64,000 nucleotides of DNA from Pseudomaricurvus alcaniphilus (GCF_011440395.1 NZ_JAAOIX010000003.1:1-64000), one strand, 5' to 3'. Shown: positions 8,484 to 17,909, numbered from the stretch's first letter. Notes: a model not told the origin generated them from the letters alone. A program made the numbers and translations.

Positions 8484-10430
8484 TTACTGCGCGTCTGCGC
8501 TCAACCACAGGAACTGGTAGGGCTCCAGCTTCAGCGGCTGGTGCAGGGCACTGGCCAGGTTTATATCGGCGCCAGATGCCAGGTCGCGGGCGCTTTGCGC
8601 CGGCGCCAGTTGCTGCAGCAGGGCGGCATCCAGCTGTTGCTCGTGATCGCTGAAATTGCACAGGGCCAGCAGTTTTTGCTGGGCATGACTCTGCCGCAGA
8701 TAGCCGAAAACGTGGACATTGTTAGTTTGCACGATATGGGTTTTGGCGTCGCCCATGATGGGGTTGGTATTGCGCAGCTGGATCAACTGACGCAGCCCCT
8801 GGTGGACCCGGTTTTGCACGGTGCCCGGGGTTTGCGCCAGTTCCACCGCCTGTGCCGTGATGCGCGGGCGGTTGACCCAGCGCTCGTCGTGGCGCTTGTG
8901 CTCGTCTTCCTTAAAGCTGTAATCATTGTACATGGCCAGCTCGTCGCCGGCGTAGAGCAGGGCAACCCCGCCAATGCTGAGGATGACGCTGTGGATCAGC
9001 AGGATGCGCCGAATGGCCATATCGACCAGGTGTTCGTCTTGTAACTGCTCCGCCAGTTCCAGCCCGGCCAGTGAAGCCAGTGAGCCGCACACCCGGCAAT
9101 CACCGGTTTCCGGGTTGAACTGGAAGCCCATGCCGGTGGCAAAAGAACCCTCGTGCTGGCCGGTGTAAAAGCGGTTCAGGAACTGGCGATGGTCGTAGCC
9201 ATTGATACCCAGTGCGGCGGCATCGCCGTCGTCGAAGGTCCAACCGATATCATCGTGGCAGCGGGCGTAGTTGACCCAGCTGCAATCCGGGTGAATGGCA
9301 AACCGGTGCGACAGTGACTGGGTCATCAGGCGGGTCTTGCGGGTGGCGAGGCTGTTCCAGATCATGGCCATCAACAGCGGGTTGTAGGACAGCTGGCACT
9401 CCTGCGGACTGATGTACTGCACCACGTAGTCGGGGTGGACAATGGCCTCGGACTTGAACACCACGGCCGGCGCTGAAATTTGCAGGCAACTGTTGAAGGC
9501 CTGGATCAGCTTGTGGGCGTTGGGCCGGTTTTCGCAGTCGGTGCCCATTTCCTTCCAGATAAAGGCCAGGGCGTCGAGGCGCAGCACATCGCAGCCGACA
9601 TTGGCGAGGAACAGCATCTCGTCGACGATGGCGGTAAACACGGTGGGGTTGGAGTAGTTCAGGTCCCACTGGAAGTTGTTGAAGGTGGTCCAGACCCACT
9701 GGCCGGTTTCCTTCAGCTGGGTAAAACTGCCGCGCCGGACCTGGGGAAAAATTTCGCGCAGGGTTTTCTCGTAGGCGTCGGGTACCGAGCGGTCGTCGTA
9801 GATGTAGTAGTAGTCCCTGAACTCCGGGTCACCCTTGCGCGCGGCCTTGGCCCATTCGTGTTCATCGGAGGTGTGGTTGAAGACGAAGTCCATCACCAGG
9901 CTGATGCCGGCCTCCTCCAGTTCGTTGGCCAGGTCGCGCAGGTCATCCATGGTGCCAAGGCTGGGGTTGACGGTGCGATAGTCGGACACGGCGTAACCGC
10001 CGTCGCTGTCGCCTTCGGGGGACTTGTACAGCGGCATCAGGTGCAGATAGGTAATACCCAGGTCGACGAGGTAGGGAATTTTGGTCTTTAAGTTAACCAG
10101 GTCATCGGCCATCAAATCCACGTAGCAGGCCATGCCCACCAGCTTCTCGGACTGGTACCACTGGGGGTCGGCGATGCGCTGCTTGTCTTTCTTTTTCAGT
10201 AGCTTGGGGCGCTGCTGGTTACTGCGCACCAGGGTTTGTACCAGCTTGAACAGCTGTTCCTCCATGTCGTCGCGGTACTCGTACACGGTACACAGCAACT
10301 CATACAGGCGCGGGAAATGCTGTCCCAGGCGCAGCAAGAACTCGGCGTCGTCATTGGATACTTTTTTGGTTAATTGCAGCCGCTCTACGATCCTGTTCAG
10401 GCAGTTCTGGCTGTCTTGTTGAATACTCAT
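8484..10430 (-). CDS. Amylosucrase (GH13 subfamily 4)
   Basis: 648 residues, cytoplasmic, no signal peptide. Amylosucrase (EC 2.4.1.4) transfers glucose from sucrose to an alpha-1,4-glucan and releases fructose. Counted from this start, the catalytic residues fall at Asp286 (DVLRLDALAF), Glu328 (VFKSEAIV) and Asp393 with His392 (RCHDDIGWTF), the same numbers I recall for the Neisseria polysaccharea enzyme. DFVFNHTSDEHEW and VALLYAGDELAMYND are further family motifs. The helical N-terminal domain is present. A GAGGGAG ribosome site precedes the start. Fructokinase lies upstream on the same strand (403 bp gap) and pgi follows divergently, consistent with use of the released fructose. Confidence 0.95.
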   Translation of the reverse strand: MSIQQDSQNCLNRIVERLQLTKKVSNDDAEFLLRLGQHFPRLYELLCTVYEYRDDMEEQLFKLVQTLVRSNQQRPKLLKKKDKQRIADPQWYQSEKLVGMACYVDLMADDLVNLKTKIPYLVDLGITYLHLMPLYKSPEGDSDGGYAVSDYRTVNPSLGTMDDLRDLANELEEAGISLVMDFVFNHTSDEHEWAKAARKGDPEFRDYYYIYDDRSVPDAYEKTLREIFPQVRRGSFTQLKETGQWVWTTFNNFQWDLNYSNPTVFTAIVDEMLFLANVGCDVLRLDALAFIWKEMGTDCENRPNAHKLIQAFNSCLQISAPAVVFKSEAIVHPDYVVQYISPQECQLSYNPLLMAMIWNSLATRKTRLMTQSLSHRFAIHPDCSWVNYARCHDDIGWTFDDGDAAALGINGYDHRQFLNRFYTGQHEGSFATGMGFQFNPETGDCRVCGSLASLAGLELAEQLQDEHLVDMAIRRILLIHSVILSIGGVALLYAGDELAMYNDYSFKEDEHKRHDERWVNRPRITAQAVELAQTPGTVQNRVHQGLRQLIQLRNTNPIMGDAKTHIVQTNNVHVFGYLRQSHAQQKLLALCNFSDHEQQLDAALLQQLAPAQSARDLASGADINLASALHQPLKLEPYQFLWLSADAQ

Positions 10431-10471
10431 AATCTCCCTCGCTTTATTGGTTTTTTATGCTTGCTGTTGTA

Positions 10472-10513
10472 CATATTCGAGTGAACAAATTCGAGTGCGC
10501 AAATTCGAGTTAC
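10472..10513 (-). repeat. Triple 14-bp repeat in amylosucrase leader
   Basis: The octamer ATTCGAGT occurs at 10475-10482, 10489-10496 and 10503-10510, exactly 14 bp apart, inside a near-perfect tandem repeat. It lies between the amylosucrase start codon and the LacI-type operators, so in the 5' leader of the mRNA. It could be a protein-binding array or only slipped-strand expansion; no function is assigned. Confidence 0.6.
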
Positions 10514-10660
10514 AGGCCCGCATTGCGCAGGTCGTGGTTGCCGTAGGCAAAAGTGAAGGCTTGGGCCGGGCAAAAGTACTTCACTGGGTTTCCCCGCTGG
10601 TGTTAGCCGCGGCGAGGGAGTTATCCGTTAGCGCGATGGAAGCGCTCAGGCGCCAGGATT

Positions 10661-10715
10661 GCAACCGGTTACGCAGAACCCGGCAATAGTTTAGCAGAAG
10701 CGCAACCGGTTGCAA
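10661..10715 (-). promoter_or_regulatory. Amylosucrase promoter with two LacI-type operators
   Basis: GCAACCGGTTAC (10661-10672) and the perfect palindrome GCAACCGGTTGC (10702-10713) have centres 41 bp apart, close to four helical turns. On the minus strand TTGCAA (10710-10715) and TAAACT (10688-10693) are 16 bp apart and could be -35 and -10 boxes, so one operator covers the -35 and the other lies just downstream of the start site. The arrangement suits repression by a LacI-family dimer or looped tetramer. Confidence 0.7.
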
Positions 10716-10769
10716 GGCCTGTCCGCATTTGTCCGAGTCGGTAGCGAGAGAATTTATGGTAATTCGGGG

Positions 10770-10824
10770 CGCGGCCGCCTGCCGATGCCGACTGGCATCG
10801 GTATTTGGAGGTGAGGCGGCCGCG
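10770..10824 (-). terminator. Nested hairpin after fructokinase gene
   Basis: CGCGGCCGCCT (10770-10780) pairs with AGGCGGCCGCG (10814-10824), and inside it CCGATGCC (10782-10789) pairs with GGCATCGG (10794-10801) around a 4-nt loop. It begins 10 bp beyond the fructokinase stop. No U-run follows, so this is a possible terminator or mRNA-stabilising structure. Confidence 0.4.
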
Positions 10825-10833
10825 TTGGAGGTG

Positions 10834-11760
10834 TTAGAGTTCGTTGCGCCAGGGGGGGTTGGCGCCGGCGCGCGAGACTGTGATGGCTGCCACCTTGGCG
10901 CCAAAGTTCAGCGCTTGCTCCGCCGCGGCGCGATCGATCTGGTCGACCTTGTCCTTGGTGAGCAAGCCGGCTTCTTCCAGGTTGGCCAGCACCCCGGCGT
11001 TGAAGGTATCGCCGGCGCCCACAGTATCCACCACCTCCACTCGCTGGGAGGGCACGTCCACCTGGCTGCCGTCCGCCAGCCAGGCGCTGGCACCCTGGCT
11101 GCCGCGAGTGACAATCACCATGGCGGGGCGCTTGGCCGTGAGCCTGGCTACTTTGTCCGCCAGCCCGTCGTCACCTTTGACCAGCCAGTTCAGGTCTTCG
11201 TCGGACACCTTGATAATATTGGCCAGCTGCAGGAACTGCTTGATGCGCGCCCGGTAGGTGGATTCATCGGTAATAAAGGGCGCGCGAATATTCGGGTCGA
11301 TCACGATCACTCGCTGCCCGGCTTCCCGCTCGGCCAGTGCCAGGTAGGTATCGGCTCCGGGCTCGCTGCAGAGGCTGATGCCGCCAAAGTACAGGGCGTT
11401 GTAGCTGGCGGAAATTTGCGGCAACTGGCCAACTCCCAACATGCGCCCGGCGGTGTTCTCATCGTAGAAGGTGTAGCTGGCGTGGCCGTCAGTCAGTTCC
11501 ACAAAGGCGAGGGTAGTGGGACGATCACTGGTAATGACCAGTGAGGTATCCACTTCGCTGTCTTGCAAGGATTGCAGCAATTGCCGTCCGAACAGGTCGC
11601 TGGAGAGGCCGGTTAACATGCCGACTTTTATATGCAGGCGCCCGAGGGCAATGGCGGTGTTGAAGATTGCGCCGCCACTCAATGGTCTGAACAATTGATT
11701 GCCCTGGCTGTCGCGGGCGGGAATCATGTCGATAAGGGCTTCGCCGTTACAAAGAATCAT
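10834..11760 (-). CDS. Fructokinase (PfkB family)
   Basis: 308 residues of the PfkB/ribokinase fold. Signatures are the N-terminal substrate-binding GGAIFNTAIALGRL (near residue 30) and the C-terminal DTVGAGDTFNAG, whose Asp is the catalytic base. It likely phosphorylates fructose to fructose-6-phosphate in the cytoplasm. The call of fructokinase over other PfkB kinases rests on overall resemblance (CNGEALIDMIP start) plus the position next to amylosucrase, which releases fructose, and pgi, which converts fructose-6-phosphate to glucose-6-phosphate. Confidence 0.85.
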   Translation of the reverse strand: MILCNGEALIDMIPARDSQGNQLFRPLSGGAIFNTAIALGRLHIKVGMLTGLSSDLFGRQLLQSLQDSEVDTSLVITSDRPTTLAFVELTDGHASYTFYDENTAGRMLGVGQLPQISASYNALYFGGISLCSEPGADTYLALAEREAGQRVIVIDPNIRAPFITDESTYRARIKQFLQLANIIKVSDEDLNWLVKGDDGLADKVARLTAKRPAMVIVTRGSQGASAWLADGSQVDVPSQRVEVVDTVGAGDTFNAGVLANLEEAGLLTKDKVDQIDRAAAEQALNFGAKVAAITVSRAGANPPWRNEL

Positions 11761-12225
11761 TGGGGGTTCTCTTTAATTAGTATAAGTAGTGTGTCGTTGT
11801 TGGAGAGTGAGCACAAAAGCGTAGAGTTTGCGTGATAGCCGCCATTTTGCCAAGTTGCATCGAACAATACCACCAGCGCGAGGGTATACCCGGTGGCGAT
11901 CTTGGGCTGTTCTCTGTGAATACGTTTGCACTCGATTACTCCAGTAATACCCTTCTGGTATATTCTGGTCAAATTTATAATCTGATCATGGCCTGCTCCC
12001 GAGAGCTTGTGTACCTTTTTTTCATGCACACCTCTTTATTTTTGGTTTCGTTAGGTGGCATGAAACCGCTGGCTTACAATCAATGCCAATTCACCAGACG
12101 ACCCATTAACCAAGTAGTGTCCAGTCAAAAACCATGCGGGAGTGTTACCGTTACCCACAGCAATATTTAGCCTGCCATACCAATGTATGTTAATTTTTCA
12201 TTTTTACGCGTAGAGAGCTAGCACT
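11761..12225. promoter_or_regulatory. Divergent frk/pgi intergenic region with TGAATACG motif
   Basis: The 465-bp gap between the divergent fructokinase and pgi genes must carry both promoters. It contains TGAATACGTTTGCA (11917-11930), an imperfect palindrome around a central CG that recurs upstream of malQ and of the MalT-like permease gene. Small ORFs on both strands here have no recognisable product. No LacI-type AACCGGTT site was seen. Confidence 0.5.
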
Positions 12226-13881
12226 ATGACCATAGAGAACCTCACCCAGTCCGCTATATGGCAGCAGTTAACAGCCCACCAACAGGCGGTTGCGCCATTG
12301 CATATGCGCGACCTGTTTGCCGACAACCCCGAGCGTTTCGAGCAGTTTTCCCTGCAGGCGGGTGAATTACTGCTGGATTACTCGAAAAACCGCATCACAG
12401 CTGAAACCCTGCCGCTGTTGCTGGAGCTGGCGCGCCAGGCAAACCTGGAAAGCCACCGCGACGCCATGTTCGCGGGCGAGGCCATCAACAATACCGAGCA
12501 GCGCTCGGTGCTGCACATCGCCCTGCGCAACCGGTCCGGCCGGGCCATCAATGTGGGCGGCCGCGATGTGATGCCCGATGTGACCGCCGAGCTGGACAAG
12601 ATGCAGGCCTTCAGTGAGCAAGTGCGCTCCGGTAAGTGGCTCGGCCACACCGGTAAAACCATTACCGATGTGGTCAATATCGGTATTGGCGGTTCCGACC
12701 TGGGCCCGGTGATGGCCACCGCGGCACTGAAGGGCTACCAGCACCCGCGTTTGAACATGCACTTTATTTCCAATGTCGACGGCTCCCACTGCGCCGACAC
12801 CCTGGCCTCCATTGATCCGGAGCGGGTGTTGTTTATCGTCGCCTCCAAGACCTTTACCACTCAGGAGACCATGACCAATGCTCGCTCCGCGCGGCAGTGG
12901 CTGTTGGGTCACCTGCAGGATGAAGCCGCCGTGGCCCGGCATTTTGTCGCTGTATCCACCAATGCCCCGGCGGTGCAGGAGTTCGGCATTGGCGCCGACA
13001 ATATTTTCGGTTTCTGGGATTGGGTCGGCGGCCGCTATTCGCTCTGGTCGGCGGTGGGCTTGCCGATTATCCTCGCCATCGGCATGGACAATTTCAAGGC
13101 CCTGCTGCAGGGCGCCCACGACATGGACGAGCATTTCCGCAGTGCGCCGCTGGCGCAAAATATGCCGGTGATCCTGGCGCTGCTGGGCGTCTGGTACCGG
13201 AATTTCTTCAAGGCCAATAATCATGCGGTATTGCCTTACAGCCAGCGTCTGCATCGCTTTGCTGCCTATTTGCAGCAGCTGGATATGGAGAGTAACGGCA
13301 AGTCCACCCGCCGGGATGGCAGCGCCGTGGCTTGCGAGACCGGGCCGATTATCTGGGGTGAACCCGGCACCAACGGCCAGCATGCCTTTTACCAGCTGAT
13401 TCACCAGGGCACCGAGTTGATCCCCTGCGATTTCCTGGTGGCCGGCATCAGCGATATCGAGGGTGATTCCCACCACAGTATCCTGCAGGCCAACTTCCTG
13501 GCCCAGACCGAAGCCCTGATGAAGGGTAAAAATGAGAGTGAGGTGCGGGCTGAGCTGCAGGCCGCCGGTATCGTCGGCGAGGCCCAGGACAAGTTGGCCC
13601 CGCACAAGGTGTTCGAAGGCAATCGCCCCAGCAATTCCATTGTCTATCGGCAATTGACCCCAGCGACTTTGGGCAACCTGATCGCGCTGTACGAGCACAA
13701 GGTGTTTGTCCAGGGTGTGATCTGGGATATCAACTCGTTTGACCAGTGGGGCGTAGAACTGGGCAAGCAATTGGCCAGTGTGATCCTGCCGGAGCTGGAG
13801 GGGGCGGAGCCGGTCAGCGGTCATGACTCGTCCACCAATGGCCTGGCCAACTGGATCAAGAGTGTCGCTGCCAGCAATTAA
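12226..13881 (+). CDS. pgi: Glucose-6-phosphate isomerase
   Basis: 551 residues, the usual length of the long bacterial/eukaryotic-type enzyme. It interconverts glucose-6-phosphate and fructose-6-phosphate. Family signatures are visible: [83 protein letters not shown] and the C-terminal [25 protein letters not shown]. The cytoplasmic enzyme links the fructose released by amylosucrase to the glucose phosphate pool. It is divergent from the fructokinase gene, and a weak AGAG lies ahead of the ATG. Confidence 0.98.
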   Translation: MTIENLTQSAIWQQLTAHQQAVAPLHMRDLFADNPERFEQFSLQAGELLLDYSKNRITAETLPLLLELARQANLESHRDAMFAGEAINNTEQRSVLHIALRNRSGRAINVGGRDVMPDVTAELDKMQAFSEQVRSGKWLGHTGKTITDVVNIGIGGSDLGPVMATAALKGYQHPRLNMHFISNVDGSHCADTLASIDPERVLFIVASKTFTTQETMTNARSARQWLLGHLQDEAAVARHFVAVSTNAPAVQEFGIGADNIFGFWDWVGGRYSLWSAVGLPIILAIGMDNFKALLQGAHDMDEHFRSAPLAQNMPVILALLGVWYRNFFKANNHAVLPYSQRLHRFAAYLQQLDMESNGKSTRRDGSAVACETGPIIWGEPGTNGQHAFYQLIHQGTELIPCDFLVAGISDIEGDSHHSILQANFLAQTEALMKGKNESEVRAELQAAGIVGEAQDKLAPHKVFEGNRPSNSIVYRQLTPATLGNLIALYEHKVFVQGVIWDINSFDQWGVELGKQLASVILPELEGAEPVSGHDSSTNGLANWIKSVAASN

Positions 13882-14010
13882 GTCCTCCCGGTAAACTTCC
13901 AACAGCCGCCACCAGCAGCGCCTGCCAGCGCTGTTGCGGCGGGCTGGTTGCAGAGTATACTGCCGGCCAACCTGCGCTCTTGCGCGGCAGCCGGAATCAT
14001 CATAATAATC

Positions 14011-14967
14011 ATGTCCAGAGATTCAGACAGGGCCAACGCCACTCCATTGTTGCGGCAGCGCGATCAAGCCCGGCGCCAATGGCATTGGTTGCTGCTGCTT
14101 GGCCTGCCACTCGGGGTTGCCGTGGTTGCATTGGCGATAATGCTACCCCTGTTGCAGCCGTCGCTGGCCAGTTTTCTCAGCTCACACCTGCCCTACAGTC
14201 TGCTGGGTATCTGCGGTGCAATTTTTGCCAATACCACCGGCGCCGGTGGCGGGGTAGTGTTTATCCCGGCCTTTTCCCAGTTGCAGTTCAGCGATGCCCA
14301 GGCGGTGGCGACCAGCTTCGCCATACAGTGCTTCGGCATGACCGCCGGGGCCGTGTGCTGGACTCGCCACGCCCGTGCGCTGCGGCAAAATTCCGTGGTT
14401 AAAGCTACCGGTTGGCAGGCGTTTACCGCGCTGGTGCTGGTGTGCAGTGTCGCCTCGTGCCTGGGGATCTGGAGTTTGTACACCGACCTGGCCCCCCACA
14501 GCGGTTCCCTGAAGCACAATTTCAGCCTGTTTTCCGTCGTGCTGGGGCTGTTGTTGCTGGCCAGTCTCAGCCTGCGTTTGCCCATTGTGCCGGCGCGCAG
14601 GTTGTTGCCACTGGACTGGCTGGCGCTGCTGGCGATCAGTCTCGGCGGCGGTTGGCTGACCGCTTCCCTGTCGGTGGGGGTGGGGGAGCTGGTGGCCACC
14701 TACCTGATTTTGCGGCGTTTTGAAATCACTTTGGCGGTCGCCGTGGCGGTGTGTGTATCCGCTGTTACCGTGTGGGCGGCACTGCCCCAGCACCTGTTGT
14801 TCAAGCCGGAGATCGCCTGGCATGTGGTGCTGTTTGCCGGCCCCGGTGCGCTGCTGGGTGGCCTGCTGGCGCGGCGTATCGCCTGCTGGTTGCCGGTGCG
14901 CAAATTAAAGCTGTTGTTTGCCTGCTGGGTGTTGCTGACCGGACTGCTGGGGTTGCTGGCCGGCTAG
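14011..14967 (+). CDS. TauE/SafE-like membrane permease
   Basis: 318 residues from ATG 14011, with about eight hydrophobic segments. The N-terminal half has GICGAIFANTTGAGGGVVFIPAFSQLQFSDAQAVATSFAIQCFGMTAG, and the second half repeats the idea with LAISLGGGWLTASLSVGVGELVATYLILRRF, the internal duplication typical of the TauE/SafE (sulfite exporter-like) family. Substrate unknown. An in-frame TTG at 13948 would add 21 residues including five Ile in a row; I prefer the ATG, though neither start has a strong ribosome site. No clear functional tie to its sugar-metabolism neighbours. Confidence 0.75.
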   Translation: MSRDSDRANATPLLRQRDQARRQWHWLLLLGLPLGVAVVALAIMLPLLQPSLASFLSSHLPYSLLGICGAIFANTTGAGGGVVFIPAFSQLQFSDAQAVATSFAIQCFGMTAGAVCWTRHARALRQNSVVKATGWQAFTALVLVCSVASCLGIWSLYTDLAPHSGSLKHNFSLFSVVLGLLLLASLSLRLPIVPARRLLPLDWLALLAISLGGGWLTASLSVGVGELVATYLILRRFEITLAVAVAVCVSAVTVWAALPQHLLFKPEIAWHVVLFAGPGALLGGLLARRIACWLPVRKLKLLFACWVLLTGLLGLLAG

Positions 14968-15135
14968 TTCGCCGCTCAGCCGCAGTTAACTGACTGTCCG
15001 CAAAGTGCTGCAAAAAGTATTCGTCGAAAAAGGTATACCGTTGCGGCAAAGCGCTACGAAATAGCGATAGCAATGCCCATAGCAAGCAGCTGCAGCAATC
15101 CCTGTTCGGGAAAAAGCAGCAGCAAAAACCGCAGG

Positions 15136-15162
15136 CAAAAAAGAGCCGGCTTAACGCCGGCT
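15136..15162 (-). terminator. Rho-independent terminator of malQ
   Basis: AGCCGGC (15144-15150), a 5-nt loop, then GCCGGCT (15156-15162). Read on the minus strand the stem is followed by CUUUUUUG, a textbook intrinsic terminator about 40 bp after the malQ stop. Confidence 0.85.
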
Positions 15163-15202
15163 AAGACTTACAGGATGGAAACTAAATGCTCGTAGGTAAC
15201 AA

Positions 15203-16783
15203 TTAAGGCTGGTTTGCCTGCCAGACCCGGCCGTACTGCCGGGTCAGCTCTGCCAGGCGCGCCATAGGCAGGCGCTCAAACTCGGCCTGGGTCATGCGCC
15301 AGCCCCAGTTACCGGTGTTGACGGCGGGGTCATTGATGCGCGCATCGGCACCCAATACCAGCAAATCCTGGGCCGTGACAATGGCGATGTCGGCTCGTGA
15401 CGACAAGGTCAGCGCCAGCAGTTGATCGACGATGGTGTCAATATCGTCGCCCTCGTTGGCGTCGATAAAGCGTAGCAGCGAGGCCCGGGTCTGCGGGTCG
15501 GCCTGTTCATACCAGGCGCGGCCGGTGGTGTTGTCGTGAGTGCCCAGGTAGACCAGCGCCGCCTGCGGGTGTTTGTCCGGCAGGTAGGGGTTGTCGTCGT
15601 TATCGCTGAAGGCGAACTGCAGAATCAGCATGCCGGGCAACTGGTAGTGATCCTTCACCTCCACCACATCCGGGGTAATGATGCCGAGGTCTTCCACCAC
15701 CACCGGAAAGTGCGGGTAGGCGGCCTTTAGACAGTCGAAAAATTCGTAAGCGGGCACGTCCTGCCAGCTGCCGTTGATGGCGGTTGGCTCGCCGGCGGGC
15801 ACCTCCCAGTATTGCACCAGGCCGCGAAAGTGGTCGATACGGACGATATCGAAACGCTGGAACAAACCGCCCATGCGCTCAACCCACCATTGGTAGTTGG
15901 TGGCCTGCAGGCGCTCCCAGTTGTAGACCGGGTTGTTCCAGAGCTGGCCGGTCGCACTGAAGTAATCCGGCGGCACCCCGGACACCGCTACCGGGCGCTG
16001 GTTCTGGTCCAGTTTGAACAGTTCGGCATTGGCCCAGACATCGGCACTCTCGTAGCTGACGTAGATGGGCATATCGCCAAACACCACCAGGCCAAGGCTG
16101 TTGCAGTAGGATTTGAGTCGCGTCCACTGGCAATCGAAAAAATATTGCAGCACTTTCTGCACCCGAATTGGCTCGGCCAACTGCTGCCGCGCCTGCTCCA
16201 GCGCCGCCGGGTCGCGCTGCCGCAAGGGCGCGGGCCAATCGGCCCAGGAGGCGGCTTGCTGCTGTTGCTGGAGGGCGGTAAACAGGCTGAAGTCGTCCAG
16301 CCAGGCGGATTCCCGCGCGCAGAAACTGTGGAAGTCCGGTTGCAGCTCAGCCGCGGCCAGGAATCGGGCCGCAGCCAGCTCCAGCATTGCCAGCTTGAAC
16401 TTGCGCACCCGCGCAAAGGCCACCTGGGTGGGTGGCAAGTCGGCGGGCACCTCAATTTCAGCGCCTTGCAGCAGACCCTGCTGCAGCAATTGCCGCAAAT
16501 CGATCAGCAGTGGATTGCCGGCAAAGGCCGAGCTGCTGAAATAGGGCGACTCGCCGGACTGGGGATTGGATGGATTGAGCGGCAGCATTTGCCAGTATTT
16601 TTGCCCGGCGGCCTGCAGTTGGTCGGCGAACTCATAGGCCGCCGTGCCCATATCACCAATACCGTGGGCAGAGGGCAGGCAGGACAGGTGCAGCAGTACG
16701 CCGCTGGCGCGGCCGCTGAGCAGTTGCTCCGGATTCAGTCCCGACCTTGCCGGGGTTGCTGTGTTGTTTGAACCAAGTGTCAT
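15203..16783 (-). CDS. malQ: 4-alpha-glucanotransferase (GH77)
   Basis: 526 residues from the chosen ATG at 16783, about the length of short amylomaltase-type GH77 enzymes. It transfers maltodextrin segments between alpha-1,4-glucans and releases glucose, in the cytoplasm. Motifs: SAHGIGDMGTAAYEFADQL, GESPYFSSSAFAGNPLLIDL, GDMPIYVSYESADVWAN, FDIVRIDHFRGL (nucleophile Asp), VVEDLG (acid/base Glu) and YLGTHDNTTGRAWYE (third Asp). An AGGA lies about 11 nt upstream of the chosen start; a 40-residue longer frame from 16903 begins with unrelated Arg/His-rich sequence and is unlikely. A good terminator follows. Confidence 0.95.
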   Translation of the reverse strand: MTLGSNNTATPARSGLNPEQLLSGRASGVLLHLSCLPSAHGIGDMGTAAYEFADQLQAAGQKYWQMLPLNPSNPQSGESPYFSSSAFAGNPLLIDLRQLLQQGLLQGAEIEVPADLPPTQVAFARVRKFKLAMLELAAARFLAAAELQPDFHSFCARESAWLDDFSLFTALQQQQQAASWADWPAPLRQRDPAALEQARQQLAEPIRVQKVLQYFFDCQWTRLKSYCNSLGLVVFGDMPIYVSYESADVWANAELFKLDQNQRPVAVSGVPPDYFSATGQLWNNPVYNWERLQATNYQWWVERMGGLFQRFDIVRIDHFRGLVQYWEVPAGEPTAINGSWQDVPAYEFFDCLKAAYPHFPVVVEDLGIITPDVVEVKDHYQLPGMLILQFAFSDNDDNPYLPDKHPQAALVYLGTHDNTTGRAWYEQADPQTRASLLRFIDANEGDDIDTIVDQLLALTLSSRADIAIVTAQDLLVLGADARINDPAVNTGNWGWRMTQAEFERLPMARLAELTRQYGRVWQANQP

Positions 16784-17330
16784 GTTATTAGATTTCCTGC
16801 GGGTTAATGATAGGTGAAATGGCGAACTATCGCTCTTTGGGTGCTCGCGGTCTCTAAAGCCTCGGTGGTGCCATTGGCTGCCGTTCAATGCCACAGCAGT
16901 CATGTGCTTGCACGTGAGCCTACTCTATGCTGATTAGGAATTTTCTCAATCTGTTCCATACCTATTCATTGCCTGTTGCGCAGCGCTGCAAACCTGAATA
17001 CGTATGCCTTGCCTTGTTGCAGAATCAAGCGTTTGTGTAGTCTGGACTGCGTAACGATAAGCGCCACACTGCGCTGCCGGAACCTGCAGGTCATTGGTTT
17101 TGGACCAGCGGCAGCAATGGTTGCCACTGAGCATTCAGTGGGGCGATGGCGGTAAAATAGAATAATTGGGTTCAGCCGATGAAAAATACGATATCCTGCT
17201 CTTGTGGCAAGCATTTTTGCCCTGCGAATAACGACTCTTGCCCTGTCAAGAACGTCTTTTACCCCGTTATTAACAAAATAGGGGTCCCGAAAACCCCAGT
17301 TTGGGAGTCTTGTAAAATGTTGGTCCTGTT
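16784..17330. promoter_or_regulatory. malQ / sigma-factor intergenic region
   Basis: This 547-bp stretch between divergent genes has no credible coding frame. It holds TGAATACGTATGCC (16995-17008), related to sites near frk/pgi and the MalT-like permease gene, which could control malQ. At its right end is the ECF-type promoter element described separately. GGGG (17281-17284) and CCCC (17294-17297) could also form a small stem. Confidence 0.5.
17281..17310 (+). promoter_or_regulatory. Putative ECF promoter of sigma gene
   Basis: GGGGTCCCGAAA (17281-17292) is followed by AGTCT (17306-17310), with exactly 17 bp between GGTCCC and the second box. The same layout with CGTCT is found ahead of both TonB-Xanth-Caul receptor genes (22401-22428 and 39631-39658). 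The natural reading is a -35/-10 pair used by the sigma factor encoded immediately downstream, that is, autoregulation. Confidence 0.65.
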
Positions 17331-17897
17331 GTGCACGAACTGGTTGCTGGCCGGCCAGTTGTTGGGCCGAAGTCGCGCATCGTGAGACTTTCTAACGAGG
17401 TTGTCGCTGACCTGTTTCGAAGCAGCCGGGTCAATCTGGAGCGATTCGTCCAGAGAAGGCTGCCAGATAATGAGTCGGCGAAGGATATTGCCCAGGATGC
17501 GTTCCTGCGTCTGCTGCGCTTTAACAAGGCAGATCAGGTCGATAATCCGGAGGCCTATCTGTTTCGAATTGCTGCAAATCTTATCAGTGAATATTGGTCC
17601 AATAAGACCGCGAGAATGCCAATGTCAGGTGAAGTTGATGATTTTGATCTTGTAGGCGACGATGAGCAGTCTCTGGACACGGTGGTGGAGAAGCAGCAAC
17701 AATTTGACGAGTTACAAAAAGCGCTTGAGCATTTGCCTGAGATCCAAAAAAATGTGTTATTACTGCACCGGCAGCAGGGTTTTACCTACGATGAAATTGC
17801 GGCCAAATTGGGTATATCAAGGGATATGGTCAAAAAGCATCTGTCCAAGGCCCTGGTGCGTTGCCGGGATTACCTGATGCTTACCCAGGGAAACTGA
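17331..17897 (+). CDS. FecI-like ECF sigma factor
   Basis: 188 residues. Region 2 is seen in NLERFVQRRLPDNESAKDIAQDAFLRLLRF...NPEAYLFRIAANLISEYW, and region 4 in ALEHLPEIQKNVLLLHRQQGFTYDEIAAKLGISRDMVKKHLSKALVRCRDYL. Length and the adjacent fecR- and fecA-like genes place it in the iron-starvation/cell-surface-signalling ECF group, which directs RNA polymerase to TonB receptor genes. The start is uncertain: GTG 17331 (used here) or in-frame GTG 17382, neither with a strong ribosome site. The FecR-like gene follows 12 bp later. Confidence 0.92.
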   Translation: MHELVAGRPVVGPKSRIVRLSNEVVADLFRSSRVNLERFVQRRLPDNESAKDIAQDAFLRLLRFNKADQVDNPEAYLFRIAANLISEYWSNKTARMPMSGEVDDFDLVGDDEQSLDTVVEKQQQFDELQKALEHLPEIQKNVLLLHRQQGFTYDEIAAKLGISRDMVKKHLSKALVRCRDYLMLTQGN

Positions 17898-17909
17898 TGT
17901 GGAATTGGC

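Noticed and set aside
11832-12170. 112-codon ORF between the fructokinase and pgi genes
   Set aside because: No family resemblance, no ribosome site, and it covers the region needed for two divergent promoters; an overlapping 90-codon ORF on the other strand is equally featureless.
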